This document shows, one piece after another, positions 16,581 to 26,688 of a DNA stretch of 64,000 nucleotides. Numbering within the stretch: position 1 is the stretch's first letter; every line of letters starts with the position of its first letter. The translations under genes were made by a program, and so were the position numbers. This DNA comes from Chloroflexota bacterium (lineage in GTDB: Bacteria > Chloroflexota > Dehalococcoidia > Lucifugimonadales > SAR202-VII-2), in the NCBI GenBank assembly GCA_003228115.1, contig QEVV01000001.1:248001-312000 (forward strand). The letters run 5' to 3'. The notes beneath the pieces are model-generated. The model did no database searches. It was not told the DNA's origin and saw only the letters and a program-made list of their open reading frames with translations.

Positions 16581-17291
16581 ATGGCCGAGACACTTAACCT
16601 AGGCTTTTACAACGTGGGCCCTGCCCCTAGCACCCAGCATCTGGGGGGCATCCTACCTGCCGATCTCAACGTCGAGTTTGGCGGCATGTACCTGTACAAG
16701 GAATCACTGCTGGAGTTGTGGGGCGTCGTCGACGAAATCGTCGAGTTCGCCGTGAACGCATCCAAGGGTAAGAACTGGGACGCCTTCATCATGGCAGGGG
16801 CGCCCACCGAGCTTATGAACCCCACCGTCCTCCGGGAGTTAAAAGCTGCCTTGAATATGCCGGTGTGCACGGCTATGCAATCGTGCTCCGCAGCGTTGAA
16901 GGCATTGGGCGCCAAGAAGCTCCTCATGATGACGCCCTTCGACGATCTTATGAACGACATGCTGGGCGAGTACATGAAACGAGGAGGGTTTGAACCCAAC
17001 TTCGTGGGCCAAATCTTGCCGTACTTCCTGGATGGCATTAAGCAGGGCCCCGAGGCTATCTACACCATGGCGACAGAAGCTTTCGCCAAGGTGGGCGGGG
17101 CAGACGCCATCTACTTCCAAGGAGGCTGGCCGGCCGACGTCAGCGTCATAGACCGGCTGGAGAAGGACCTCGGCATATCAGTGGTCGCCAGCAACCCTGG
17201 CATGCTCTGGTACATGCTGTCTTCATTGGGAAGGTCTTACAGCCTCAAGGGCAGTGGAAAGCTCGTGCTGGACTGGCCTGCCCTACCATAG
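16581..17291 (+). CDS. Asp/Glu racemase-fold protein (maleate isomerase/arylmalonate decarboxylase-like) without the catalytic cysteines
   Basis: 236 residues aligning by eye with maleate cis-trans isomerase and arylmalonate decarboxylase: an alternating alpha/beta pattern with LGAKKLLMMTPFDD and GISVVASNPGMLWYM. The family uses one or two cysteines. The first should lie in the loop after DAFIM, which here reads AGAPTEL. The second should lie in the loop before xGGxxxxD, which here reads YFQGGWPAD. Both positions lack cysteine. The two cysteines present (in MPVCTAMQSC) lie elsewhere. ATG 16581 follows GGGAGGAG. A terminator separates it from the hydantoinase gene. It may be a non-catalytic or mechanistically distinct member. 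Confidence 0.7.
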   Translation: MAETLNLGFYNVGPAPSTQHLGGILPADLNVEFGGMYLYKESLLELWGVVDEIVEFAVNASKGKNWDAFIMAGAPTELMNPTVLRELKAALNMPVCTAMQSCSAALKALGAKKLLMMTPFDDLMNDMLGEYMKRGGFEPNFVGQILPYFLDGIKQGPEAIYTMATEAFAKVGGADAIYFQGGWPADVSVIDRLEKDLGISVVASNPGMLWYMLSSLGRSYSLKGSGKLVLDWPALP

Positions 17292-17315
17292 CCTCACTCT
17301 TCTTCGGTGCCTCAC

Positions 17316-17347
17316 AAATCGGCCCTGGGCAGCACCAGGGCCGATTT
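17316..17347 (+). terminator. Rho-independent terminator
   Basis: Stem 17316-17328 / 17335-17347 (arm AAATCGGCCCTGG, loop GCAGCA) running into TTTTCT. It ends the racemase-fold gene. Confidence 0.85.
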
Positions 17348-17349
17348 TC

Positions 17350-17358
17350 TGTTATAAC
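17350..17358 (+). promoter_or_regulatory. Extended -10 element ahead of the hydantoinase B gene
   Basis: TGT-TATAAC, an extended -10 (TGn plus a 5/6 hexamer), directly follows the terminator. No good -35 is visible, as expected for this promoter type. Transcription would start near 17365, about 30 bases before the ATG. Confidence 0.45.
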
Positions 17359-17396
17359 ATGGCCCGAAGTCCCTCTTAGCTCCCGAAGGAGACGCC

Positions 17397-19100
17397 ATGA
17401 CAGACGTCGACCCGGTCCTGTTTGAAGTCATTCGTTCTCAACTCGACGGCATTGTCCAGGAAATGCAGATCGCTATGTACCGCACGGGGTACTCCACCCT
17501 TATCCGTGAGACTCATGATATGAGTTGCGGCATTGTAGACGTGGAAGGAAAGGTGGTGGCGCAGTTCGCCGGCATTCCCATCCACCTTGGCTCCTATCCC
17601 GCCTGCATCCAGGGCCTGTACCAGTATTACAGCGCCAGCGAGATGGAGGAGGGCGACTGCTTTTTCGTCAGTCATCCCTACTTCAGCGGCTGCGCACACA
17701 GCTTAGACAGCGCCGCCATAACGCCGGTCTTTCACCAGAACGAACTCGTAGCGTTCTGCATCGGCATTACGCACAAGGGTGACATTGGAGGCCTTTCGCC
17801 CGGCAGCCGGTCGGTTCAGGCCAGGGACATCTTCGGCGAGGGCATGCTGGTCCCGCCGGTGAAGTACATGAGCCGCCGCAAGGTGGTCAAGGAAACTGAG
17901 AACCTGATTTGGGCCAACACCAGGACGCCGCAACTCCTCCTGGGCGACTACAACTCACAGGCCGGCCCTGAGTGGAGCGTGGGAAGCCGTCGTCTTCTGG
18001 GCCTTATGGACAGGTATGGCAAGGACGCCGTCCTGACCGTCTTCCGTATGGTCGGCGACAAAACAGAGCAACACCTGCGAGCCGAGATAGCCAAGTGGAA
18101 GGACGGCACCTTCGAGGCCGAGGCTTACTTGGACAACGACATGGTGGACTTGGACAAGCCCATCCGCCTCCACGTTGCCCTCACCAAGAAAGGCGACAGC
18201 ATAACCCTGGACTTCTCCGGCACATCCGACCAGAACCGGGGCCCCATCAACGCCAGGCCTCCGATCATCATCGGCTGCTGCCTGTACGCCATCGTCTGCA
18301 TGATGGAGAACCCGCCACCGAATAACCACGGTGTCACCCGGGTCGTCGACTTCAAGTTTCGCCCTGGAAGCGTCCTCGACCCCGTTTATCCGGGACCGGT
18401 TAGCTTCTACTCCCACGTCCAGGCCACCGTGGAGGACATGGTACTCAACGCCATGGCCCAGGCGGCAGGGCGAAGCGGCCATCCAGAGCACAGCTCCGGC
18501 GGCAATTTCACCTTTGGAAGCGCCCGGCCCAATGGACTTCGCGTGGTCCAATACGAGCTGACGCCTGGCGGCAGCGCCGCCTTCATGGGCGGCGACGGGT
18601 GGACAGGGTGCGGCCACGGAGGCAGCGGCCCGAAGATTGCCTGCGTAGAGGTCGTGGAAACCGAATACCCAGTCTTCATGCAACAGTTCAAGCTTATTCC
18701 CGACTCAGAGGGGGCTGGCGAGTTCCGAGGCGGACTAGGATACATTCGTGACTACACCCTCCTAAACTCCGGCACGTTCTCAGGTGGCCGGAGCCACTAT
18801 CGCGTCCCTCCGGCAGGCGTGGAGGGAGGCCGAGACGGCGAGTGCGGCCACATAATCGTAAACCCTGGCGCCGACAACGAGCGCAAGATCACCGATCGCA
18901 TTGCCGGCGTGCATATGGAAGCGGGCAACACCATCAGGATGTTTACTGGCAGCGGCGGCGGCGCAGGCGACCCCAAGAAGCGGGACCCTCAAAGGGTCAT
19001 CGACGACCTGCGGGACGGCTACATTACGCCCGGCCACGCCAAGGAAGTCTACGGCCTCGAGGAAGATGACATCCAAGCCGCCTTGGGCGTCGCCGACTGA
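17397..19100 (+). CDS. Hydantoinase B/oxoprolinase family protein (HyuB)
   Basis: 567 residues along the whole HyuB family: opening DPVLFEVIRSQLDGIVQEM, then the conserved RETHDMSCGIVD, HLGSYP, SHPYFSGCAHS, GDYNSQ and FSGTSDQNRGPIN. It ends with the glycine-rich EFRGGLGY, SGGRSHY and GSGGGAGDP. HyuB is normally the partner of HyuA in ATP-dependent hydrolysis of hydantoins, 5-oxoproline or acetone-type substrates, but no hyuA lies next to it. ATG 17397 follows GAAGGAG. The gene has its own promoter and a bidirectional terminator, so it is an orphan transcription unit. Confidence 0.92.
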   Translation: MTDVDPVLFEVIRSQLDGIVQEMQIAMYRTGYSTLIRETHDMSCGIVDVEGKVVAQFAGIPIHLGSYPACIQGLYQYYSASEMEEGDCFFVSHPYFSGCAHSLDSAAITPVFHQNELVAFCIGITHKGDIGGLSPGSRSVQARDIFGEGMLVPPVKYMSRRKVVKETENLIWANTRTPQLLLGDYNSQAGPEWSVGSRRLLGLMDRYGKDAVLTVFRMVGDKTEQHLRAEIAKWKDGTFEAEAYLDNDMVDLDKPIRLHVALTKKGDSITLDFSGTSDQNRGPINARPPIIIGCCLYAIVCMMENPPPNNHGVTRVVDFKFRPGSVLDPVYPGPVSFYSHVQATVEDMVLNAMAQAAGRSGHPEHSSGGNFTFGSARPNGLRVVQYELTPGGSAAFMGGDGWTGCGHGGSGPKIACVEVVETEYPVFMQQFKLIPDSEGAGEFRGGLGYIRDYTLLNSGTFSGGRSHYRVPPAGVEGGRDGECGHIIVNPGADNERKITDRIAGVHMEAGNTIRMFTGSGGGAGDPKKRDPQRVIDDLRDGYITPGHAKEVYGLEEDDIQAALGVAD

Positions 19101-19319
19101 GGTAAATCCCTCAAACGCCTAGCGCCGCAAACCTCGTCTCTGCCCAAGCGTCAGGCCTTCTTGCAAGGCCACATTCACACCTCGTTCACGCCAATTGCTT
19201 GCGCTATGGTACTGAAAAGTGCTATAACGTCTGCACTTTAGGATGCCAAGGTTTGGCAAAGCAAAACCAGCGTTGAGGTGGCCCTGCCCTAGCTCCACCG
19301 GGCGCACCACAAAAGTGAG

Positions 19320-19358
19320 AAAGAGAAAGGCGGCCCATGCGGGGCCGCCTTTCTCTTT
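19320..19358. terminator. Bidirectional terminator between hyuB and the suf operon
   Basis: 17-bp perfect stem 19320-19336 / 19342-19358 (arm AAAGAGAAAGGCGGCCC, loop ATGCG). It is T-rich on both strands, and serves the + strand hydantoinase gene and the - strand suf operon. The rest of the gap 19101-19378 shows no gene. Confidence 0.85.
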
Positions 19359-19378
19359 CTTTACCTACCCAGAGAGGA

Positions 19379-19834
19379 CTACCCGTTTGCTTTCGCGTAT
19401 TCCCCAATAGCGTCGTCCAGGGAGTTCCACCCCAAAAGAGCGCACTTGATGCGAACGGGGAACTTGCGAACGCCTGCTAACGCCCCCAACTCTCCCATGC
19501 CGTCAAGCTCCTCCTCGGATATATCTTCGCCAAACATCAATCGCCGGAAAACGGAATAGAGTTCCAACGCCTCTTCCGGCGTCTTCCCCTTGAGCAATTC
19601 GGTCATGATGGAAGCCGAGGCCTGACTGATGGAGCAGCCGCGCCCTTTGAAACAGACCTCGCAGATACGGCCATCCTCCATGCGCGCTTGAAGGTCCACC
19701 TCGTCACCGCAGAAAGGATTCAGGGCGTGAGCCTGCATGTCCGGGGCTTCCACCGCCTGCTGGTTTCTGGGGTGGCGGTAGTGGTCCAGGATGATTTCCT
19801 GGTATAGGTCGTCTAGCTCGTTGAGCTCTGTCAC
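19379..19834 (-). CDS. sufU: SUF system scaffold/zinc sulfurtransferase SufU
   Basis: 151-residue IscU-fold protein that accepts sulfur from SufS. The cysteine motifs are NPFCGDEV, GRGCSISQAS and IKCALLGW, the SufU spacing with the insertion before the last cysteine that separates it from IscU. It is the last gene of sufBCDSU and its ATG overlaps the sufS stop by four bases, so translation is coupled. Fe-S cluster assembly in the cytoplasm. Confidence 0.95.
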   Translation of the reverse strand: MTELNELDDLYQEIILDHYRHPRNQQAVEAPDMQAHALNPFCGDEVDLQARMEDGRICEVCFKGRGCSISQASASIMTELLKGKTPEEALELYSVFRRLMFGEDISEEELDGMGELGALAGVRKFPVRIKCALLGWNSLDDAIGEYAKANG

Positions 19835-21060
19835 TTGCTGAAGTACCTCAGGGCCTTTTTCAATGCATCTACCAGTATATCAATCTCTTCGGTGGTGTTG
19901 TACACGTAGAAGCTGGCCCGTGCGGTGGCCGGTAGCCCCATCTGCCGCATCAGAGGCATAGCGCAGTGGTGGCCAGTGCGAATGGCGACCCCATAGCTAT
20001 CGACAAATGTCCCCAGGTCATGGGGATGCACGTCCTCGGCATAGAAGGAAATGATGCCACCCCTGTACTGCAGGTCACGGGGCCCGTAATGGTCTAGGTC
20101 TTCCTCCAGCTCCTTGAAAGCCTCGATGGCGTAGCTGGTGATCTCAATCTCATGCTGGCGGATGTTATCCATGCCAAGGGTTTGAAGGTAGTCAACAGCC
20201 GCACCCAGAGCAATGGCGTCGGCGATGTTCGGCGTGCCAGCCTCGAAGCGCATGGGCAGATCGTTCCAGGTGGCCCGGTCGAACCAGACCTCGCGCACCA
20301 TCTCCCCGCCCCGGTGGAAAGGCTCCATCTCCTTCAACACTTCTTCCTTGACGTACAGCGCCCCAATGCCGGTGGGCCCGCACATCTTATGCCCTGAGAA
20401 GGCGTAGAAATCACAATCGAGGTCGGCTACGTTGACTCGCATATGAGGAACGGCCTGCGCGCCGTCAATCAGGACCTTGGCCCCAACCCGCCGGGCGGCC
20501 TGCACAATCTCCTTCACCGGCACGATGGTTCCCAAAACATTGGACATGTGGGTCACGGCGACCAGCTTGGTGCGCTCCGTGATCACCGAACCCAACGTCG
20601 ACATATCCAAGGTCCAGTCTTCTTTGAGCGGGATCCCTTTGAGAGTCGCCCCTTTGGCCTGAGCGATGCGCTGCCAGGGGACCAGATTGCTATGGTGTTC
20701 CATCTCCGTCACGACAATTTCGTCCCCGGGTCCGATGTTCTCCTCAGCCCAGGTGTAGGAAACCAGGTTTATCGCCTCTGTGGTGCCCCTTGTGTACACG
20801 ATGTCTTGCGACGAAGGCGCTCCTATGAAATTGGCGATCTTCTCGCGCGACTCCTCGTAGGCCGCCGTGGCCTTCTGCCCCAGGGTATGCACCGCCCGAT
20901 GGACGTTGGAATTGTAGCCTTCGTAGTAGTCAACGAGCGCCTGTATGACCTGGCGAGGCTTCTGCGTCGTGGCCGCGTTGTCCAAATAGACAAGCGGCTT
21001 GCCATGCACCGACTGGTGCAAGATGGGAAAGTCCTTGCGGATTGCTTGAACGTCTAACAT
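19831..21060 (-). CDS. sufS: Cysteine desulfurase SufS
   Basis: 409-residue PLP-dependent class V aminotransferase-fold enzyme that takes sulfur from cysteine for Fe-S assembly. It opens DFPILHQSVHGKPLVYLDNA. The PLP lysine is in FSGHKMCGPTG and the catalytic cysteine in RTGHHCAMPLM. ATG 21060 is preferred over a longer in-frame start at 21120 because AAGGAAA lies upstream and family members start here. It is 66 bases after sufD. Confidence 0.97.
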   Translation of the reverse strand: MLDVQAIRKDFPILHQSVHGKPLVYLDNAATTQKPRQVIQALVDYYEGYNSNVHRAVHTLGQKATAAYEESREKIANFIGAPSSQDIVYTRGTTEAINLVSYTWAEENIGPGDEIVVTEMEHHSNLVPWQRIAQAKGATLKGIPLKEDWTLDMSTLGSVITERTKLVAVTHMSNVLGTIVPVKEIVQAARRVGAKVLIDGAQAVPHMRVNVADLDCDFYAFSGHKMCGPTGIGALYVKEEVLKEMEPFHRGGEMVREVWFDRATWNDLPMRFEAGTPNIADAIALGAAVDYLQTLGMDNIRQHEIEITSYAIEAFKELEEDLDHYGPRDLQYRGGIISFYAEDVHPHDLGTFVDSYGVAIRTGHHCAMPLMRQMGLPATARASFYVYNTTEEIDILVDALKKALRYFSK

Positions 21061-21126
21061 TTTGTTTCCTTGCCCTCCGTATAGGGCCAATGCCCAGCTC
21101 GTGCTATTGCTTCTAACCAAACGCCC

Positions 21127-22464
21127 CTATAGCTTTTCCAGCCAGCCCGAGACCGCAGCCTCCGTATGAGCGCGAATCGACTCATGGGCGATGGTCGCTG
21201 TTATGTCGTGCACGAACCCTTTGGTCAGCAAGGAGCGCGCTTCCTGTTCGTCCAAGCCACGACTCTTCAAATAGAATAAGGCATCATCGTCAAGCTTCCC
21301 TGAACTGGCCCCGTGGGCGCACTTCACATCATCGGCGTAGATCCAGAAAGCGGGCCTAGTGTCGGCCTCGCAATGGTCGGAGAGCAGGAGATTCCTGTCT
21401 TCCTGCTTGGCATCGACCTTCTGAGCGCCCCTCTGAACAATGATGCTTCCGTGAAAGACGGCCTGAGACCTGCCATCCAACACGCCCTTATAAAGCTCGC
21501 GGCTGGTAGTGTGAGGGCTGGCGTGGTCAATGATGACCTGATTATCAACATGCTGCCGTCCGGTGACCAGATAAGCGCCGTTCAGCACACAGGAAGCGCC
21601 CTCGCCAGCAACCAGGGCATTCAAATTGTTCCTTGTGAGCTTACCCCCCATGTCCAATGCCACCGACGTATAAGAGCTACCTTCGCTGAGAGTCACGCTG
21701 GTAGTGGCCACATGATAGGCCTGCTCCGACTGGCGCTGCATCCGGTAGTGACGCACTTCGGCACCGGGCTCCAAAATGATCTCTGTAACCGCATTGGCAA
21801 AGTAGGCCCCGTCAGCCAAGCCCCCGTAGCTCTCCAGGATGGTGACTTTGCTGTCCTTCGCCGCCACGACGAGAGTGCGAGGATGCGTAACGGTATCCTT
21901 TCCGTCGGCCGACAGGTGAAGAATCAAAACCGGCTCTTCTACTACAGCGCCTTCGGGAACGTGAACCAAAGCGCCGTCGTGAAGAAACGCCGTATTCAAG
22001 GCGACAAATGCCTGTTCTTTGTAGTCAGCGTTCTTTCCCAAATGGCGCTGCACCAGATCACCGTCAAGGGAGAGCGCCTGAGAGAAAGGAGCCAATGTAA
22101 GGCTCTCAGGATGCCTTGCGACCGAGGAAAGCGATTCTGAATAGGCTCCATTCACGAAGACGATCCGATTTCCGGTGGCGCCTCCATAGGTGAAGGGTTG
22201 GACGCTTTGGAAATCCAGGACCGGAACTGCGGTGCTCGCTGGGCTTTGAAAGGCCGTTTTGGCCAACGGACCCACATCCGTATATTTCCACTCTTCGTTG
22301 CCCCGCCGCGCTGTGGGAAAGCCCAATTCCGTGAAGCGGTGAAATGCGTCTAGCCGAAGCTGCCGAAGCCAGGCCGGGTCTTGAGCCGCGCCGTTCTGCT
22401 CCAGCCCCTCGAAGGCGGCTATGTACTGGTCAAGGTTGGAAACAGGGATGTTCTGCGTGGTCAT
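21127..22464 (-). CDS. sufD: Fe-S cluster assembly protein SufD
   Basis: 445-residue beta-helix subunit of the SufBCD scaffold complex. The N-terminal RRGNEEWKYTDVGPL segment and the C-terminal core with HTTSRELYKGVLDG, DAKQEDRNLLLSD and CAHGASSGKLDDDALFYLKS are characteristic. It follows sufC by 11 bases. No strong Shine-Dalgarno is visible, so translation may depend on coupling to sufC. Confidence 0.95.
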   Translation of the reverse strand: MTTQNIPVSNLDQYIAAFEGLEQNGAAQDPAWLRQLRLDAFHRFTELGFPTARRGNEEWKYTDVGPLAKTAFQSPASTAVPVLDFQSVQPFTYGGATGNRIVFVNGAYSESLSSVARHPESLTLAPFSQALSLDGDLVQRHLGKNADYKEQAFVALNTAFLHDGALVHVPEGAVVEEPVLILHLSADGKDTVTHPRTLVVAAKDSKVTILESYGGLADGAYFANAVTEIILEPGAEVRHYRMQRQSEQAYHVATTSVTLSEGSSYTSVALDMGGKLTRNNLNALVAGEGASCVLNGAYLVTGRQHVDNQVIIDHASPHTTSRELYKGVLDGRSQAVFHGSIIVQRGAQKVDAKQEDRNLLLSDHCEADTRPAFWIYADDVKCAHGASSGKLDDDALFYLKSRGLDEQEARSLLTKGFVHDITATIAHESIRAHTEAAVSGWLEKL

Positions 22465-22475
22465 GAAAGCGGGAG

Positions 22476-23240
22476 CTACTCGCCGGCGGGGGCGCCGGCT
22501 GCCTCGGTGTACTTGTCATAGCCTTCGGCCTCGATCTCGAGCGCCAATTCTTTGCCGCCAGACCGCACGAATCTGCCATTGACGATGATGTGAATGAAGT
22601 CAGGCACGACGTAGCTAAGAATGCGCTGGTAGTGGGTGATGAGCAACAGCGACCTTTCTGGCGACCGCAACTCGTTGATGCCTTCCGAGACGACTCGCAG
22701 GGCGTCTACATCAAGGCCGGAATCCGGTTCGTCCAAAATGGCCAGCTTGGGTTCCAGGACGGCCATTTGGAGGATCTCGCTACGCTTGCGCTCACCGCCA
22801 GAGAACCCTTCGTTGACCGCCCGACGAGCGAAGGCCCGGTCCATCTCCACCACTTTCACCTTCTTAGCAATGAGGCGGTCGAACTTCAGGACATCCAACT
22901 CCTCAAGGCCCTTGCTCTTGTTGACTGCGTTCAGACCCGCCCGCAGGAAGTGGTCCAACCGAACACCTGGTATCTCTATGGGGTTCTGGAACGATAGGAA
23001 TAGCCCTGCGCGGGCCCGCTGTTCGGGAGGCTGAGCTAAAAGGTCCTTGCCATCAAAGGTGACAGAACCAGCGGTGACCTTGTAGTTGGCATGCCCCGCC
23101 AAGGCATTGGCCAAGGTACTCTTTCCGGACCCGTTTGGGCCCATGATGGCGTGCACCTCGCCTGCGTTGACGGAGAGGTTTACCCCTTTGAGTATCTCTA
23201 CATCGCCGACGGATGCGTGAAGGTTTTTGATTTCAAGCAC
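22476..23240 (-). CDS. sufC: Fe-S cluster assembly ATPase SufC
   Basis: 254-residue ABC ATPase of the SufBCD complex: Walker A GPNGSGKST, Q-loop FLSFQNP, signature FSGGERKR, Walker B LAILDEPDSGLD and the switch histidine in LLLITHYQR. GTG 23240 is chosen because it gives the usual VLEIKNLHA start behind AAGGGG; an in-frame ATG at 23294 would add an atypical basic tail. The gap to sufB is 134 bases, the largest in the operon. Confidence 0.95.
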   Translation of the reverse strand: MLEIKNLHASVGDVEILKGVNLSVNAGEVHAIMGPNGSGKSTLANALAGHANYKVTAGSVTFDGKDLLAQPPEQRARAGLFLSFQNPIEIPGVRLDHFLRAGLNAVNKSKGLEELDVLKFDRLIAKKVKVVEMDRAFARRAVNEGFSGGERKRSEILQMAVLEPKLAILDEPDSGLDVDALRVVSEGINELRSPERSLLLITHYQRILSYVVPDFIHIIVNGRFVRSGGKELALEIEAEGYDKYTEAAGAPAGE

Positions 23241-23374
23241 TACGTTTATTTCCCCTTCTAGGTGGCGTCTGGTTCGGACTCGCCGCCTTTTCACCTATGG
23301 GCTTGGCGTAGCTGACGCCGTCTTCCCACCCACTCCGCCCTCAAACGTTTTCTGGGACACCCCGGGGCCCTTTC

Positions 23375-24826
<1,452 letters not shown>

Positions 24827-24888
24827 GCGATTCCTCTCATTTGGTGGGTCATGATTGTAGCCCTGCCACAGATCTCATGGCAAAGGAA

Positions 24889-24921
24889 AATAATTGTCGA
24901 CTCAACAGGTCAACAATTATT
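24889..24921. promoter_or_regulatory. Candidate operator upstream of sufB
   Basis: Inverted repeat AATAATTGTCGA (24889-24900) / TCAACAATTATT (24910-24921): 12-base arms with one mismatch around a nine-base spacer. It is AT-rich in an otherwise GC-rich region and overlaps possible -35 hexamers of the suf promoter (TTGACC or TTGAGT on the minus strand). This is the position expected for an iron or Fe-S responsive repressor. No regulator gene lies in the operon, so the binding protein is unknown. Confidence 0.5.
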
Positions 24922-24990
24922 GTAGCTGTGGCTACGAAGGTGGGTCAAGGCTGGGTGCACTGGGCACTGAGAAGTGTTCCAGCCCCCAGG

Positions 24991-25893
24991 CTAGCAGCCA
25001 ACCAAGGCGTTCATGATAAAATCGACCGCCCTCGTTGATTGCACTGCCGTAGGCGCCATTACCGACCATGGTCCTCCCTGTGATGTCGTTTTGCCCAAGC
25101 GTTCAGGATCGGCTGTCTCTACCTCTACTTTAACAGGCTCCCACTCCAGCAAATCGGGTTCGACGGCGGCCGCTACCGCCAACGGGTCGTGGAGCGTGAA
25201 CCGCTGGCGGTCGGGTCTGGCTCGAAACCATGCCCCAACCACCTGAGCAACCAGGTCGGCGGCACTGCCCCGCCCCTTGAGCCCTTCGATATGTTCCCTC
25301 ATCAGGAAGGTCTGCCGGGTCACGTCCAGAGTCACAAGCCGCACGGGAATGCCAGAGTCGAAGATAAGCGAAGCGGCCAAAGGGTCGTTGAAAACGTTGA
25401 ACTCCGCTTCCGGCCTAACGTTTCCAGGCACCCGCAGCGCGCCCCCCATAACGATGATCTCTGCCACGCCTTACAACACATGCTGGTCCCGCCGCAAAGC
25501 AGTCGCCAGATTGGTCAGGGGCCCCAAAGCGATGATCGTGAGGGCCTCTCGATGCTCAGTGGCAGCCTTCAGGATGAAATCGCTCGCAGGCAAATCGATG
25601 GTGGACAGTAACGGGGCTGGCAAAGCGATGCCTAGGCCACCGTCTCTGTGAATGTGATATGCGTGCTCAAATGAAGCACCATTGAGCTGCTCGGCGGCGC
25701 CTCGAGCGAAAGGGACGCGTTCTTGGCTCAAAGCCGTCAGCAGAGCAGCCAGGTTACGGGTCGTGTCGTCAATGGAAGCGTTCCCGCCAACCGAGGTAAG
25801 ACCCACCACTTCTAGATCGGGCAGGCAGAAAGCAAGAGCCAGGGCCACTGCGTCATCGACGCCGGGGTCCGTATCGATGAGGACCTTGCGCAT
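24991..25893 (-). pseudogene. Nucleoside hydrolase gene interrupted by an in-frame TAA
   Basis: About 300 codons of an inosine/uridine-preferring nucleoside hydrolase with a single stop, TAA at 25471-25473. Around it the frame reads DQHVL-stop-GVAEIIVMGGAL, where a glutamine or similar is expected, so CAA-to-TAA explains it. The N-terminal half has the calcium/ribose motif DTDPGVDDAVALALA. The C-terminal half has EFNVFNDPLAA and the HDPLAVAAA histidine. Both halves are otherwise intact. It lies nine bases after a class II aldolase gene. As with the broken amidohydrolase, it could be a recent pseudogene or a sequence error. Confidence 0.8.
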
Positions 25894-25902
25894 CAGCGCC
25901 CG

Positions 25903-26556
25903 CTAGGCCTGTCCCCGAAACATATCCAGTTCTCGCCGCACCACATCGGGCGTTAGCTCCGTCACATTCCCCAAGAGACGGGCGTGGACGAAAACCTGGG
26001 CCAGCCGCTCCACCAATTGAGCGATCTCCAAAGCCTCACGAGCATCTCGGCCGATGACCAGAAGGCCGTGGTTGCGCAGCAGCACTGCCCGGCGCTCTCC
26101 GAGGGCCGCAATAGCAGCCTCACCAAGCTCCCAGGTTCCGGGGAAAACGTACTCAGCCAGCGGGACCCCGCCACCTACACGAATGACCAACTCATCGATT
26201 ATCGGCGGAATCTCCAGGCCAGCGACAGCACAGACGCTCACATACACGGAGTGTGTGTGCATGACGACCTGGGCTTCTGGGCGGGCCTGAAACACGGCCA
26301 GATGGGTACGACGCTCTGAGGAGGGCGGCAATTCGCCTTCGACCTGATCGCCCTCCATATCGATGACAGGCAGGTCATCCGGGCCGAGTTTGTCGTAAGG
26401 GTAGCCGGTCGGAGTAATCAGGACTCGCTGATCATCCAGTCGTAAGCTGACGTTGCCGCTGGTGCCCGTGACCAAGCCTGAAGCCACCATACCCTGCACG
26501 GCTTCAAGCAAATCCTGCCTAGCTTGATAGTCCTCCAACGAAAGCCCTCCCTGCAT
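25903..26556 (-). CDS. Class II aldolase/adducin family protein (fuculose-phosphate aldolase-like)
   Basis: 217-residue zinc aldolase fold. Phosphate-binding TGTSGNVSLR is near residues 30-39. SSERRTHLA precedes the metal histidine pair in VVMHTHSVY, and a later histidine lies in RNHGLLVIGRD. Enzymes of this family split sugar-1-phosphates such as L-fuculose-1-P or 5-deoxyribulose-1-P into DHAP and an aldehyde. It is the first gene of a two-gene unit with a nucleoside hydrolase, which would suit salvage of a nucleoside-derived sugar, though the kinase and isomerase are not here. Confidence 0.85.
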   Translation of the reverse strand: MQGGLSLEDYQARQDLLEAVQGMVASGLVTGTSGNVSLRLDDQRVLITPTGYPYDKLGPDDLPVIDMEGDQVEGELPPSSERRTHLAVFQARPEAQVVMHTHSVYVSVCAVAGLEIPPIIDELVIRVGGGVPLAEYVFPGTWELGEAAIAALGERRAVLLRNHGLLVIGRDAREALEIAQLVERLAQVFVHARLLGNVTELTPDVVRRELDMFRGQA

Positions 26557-26582
26557 ACTTCAGCCTGAAATTCATAGACCGG

Positions 26583-26660
26583 CCCGCCCCCATCCAACCT
26601 TCCCCCTCCGGGGGGAAGGCATTAGTCCTCGCCCCTCAAGGGGGAGAGTTAGAGAGGGGG
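26583..26660. repeat. Intergenic hairpin repeat
   Basis: Contains ccttccccctccggggggaagg and cctcaagggggagagttag agaggggg, related in style to the element at 5927-5967. It occupies most of the gap between hpnE and the aldolase gene. Confidence 0.45.
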
Positions 26661-26688
26661 CTCAACAAGGCCCCAAAGGCTCCCGCCC

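Noticed and set aside
17955-18683. Long open frame (242 codons) on the minus strand inside the hydantoinase B gene
   Set aside because: It is fully antisense to a well-supported gene, has no ribosome site and its translation shows no domain. High GC makes such antisense frames common.
21313-22140. 275-codon frame antisense to sufD (and a similar one at 20443-21057 antisense to sufS)
   Set aside because: Both are shadows of conserved suf genes with no motifs or ribosome sites.
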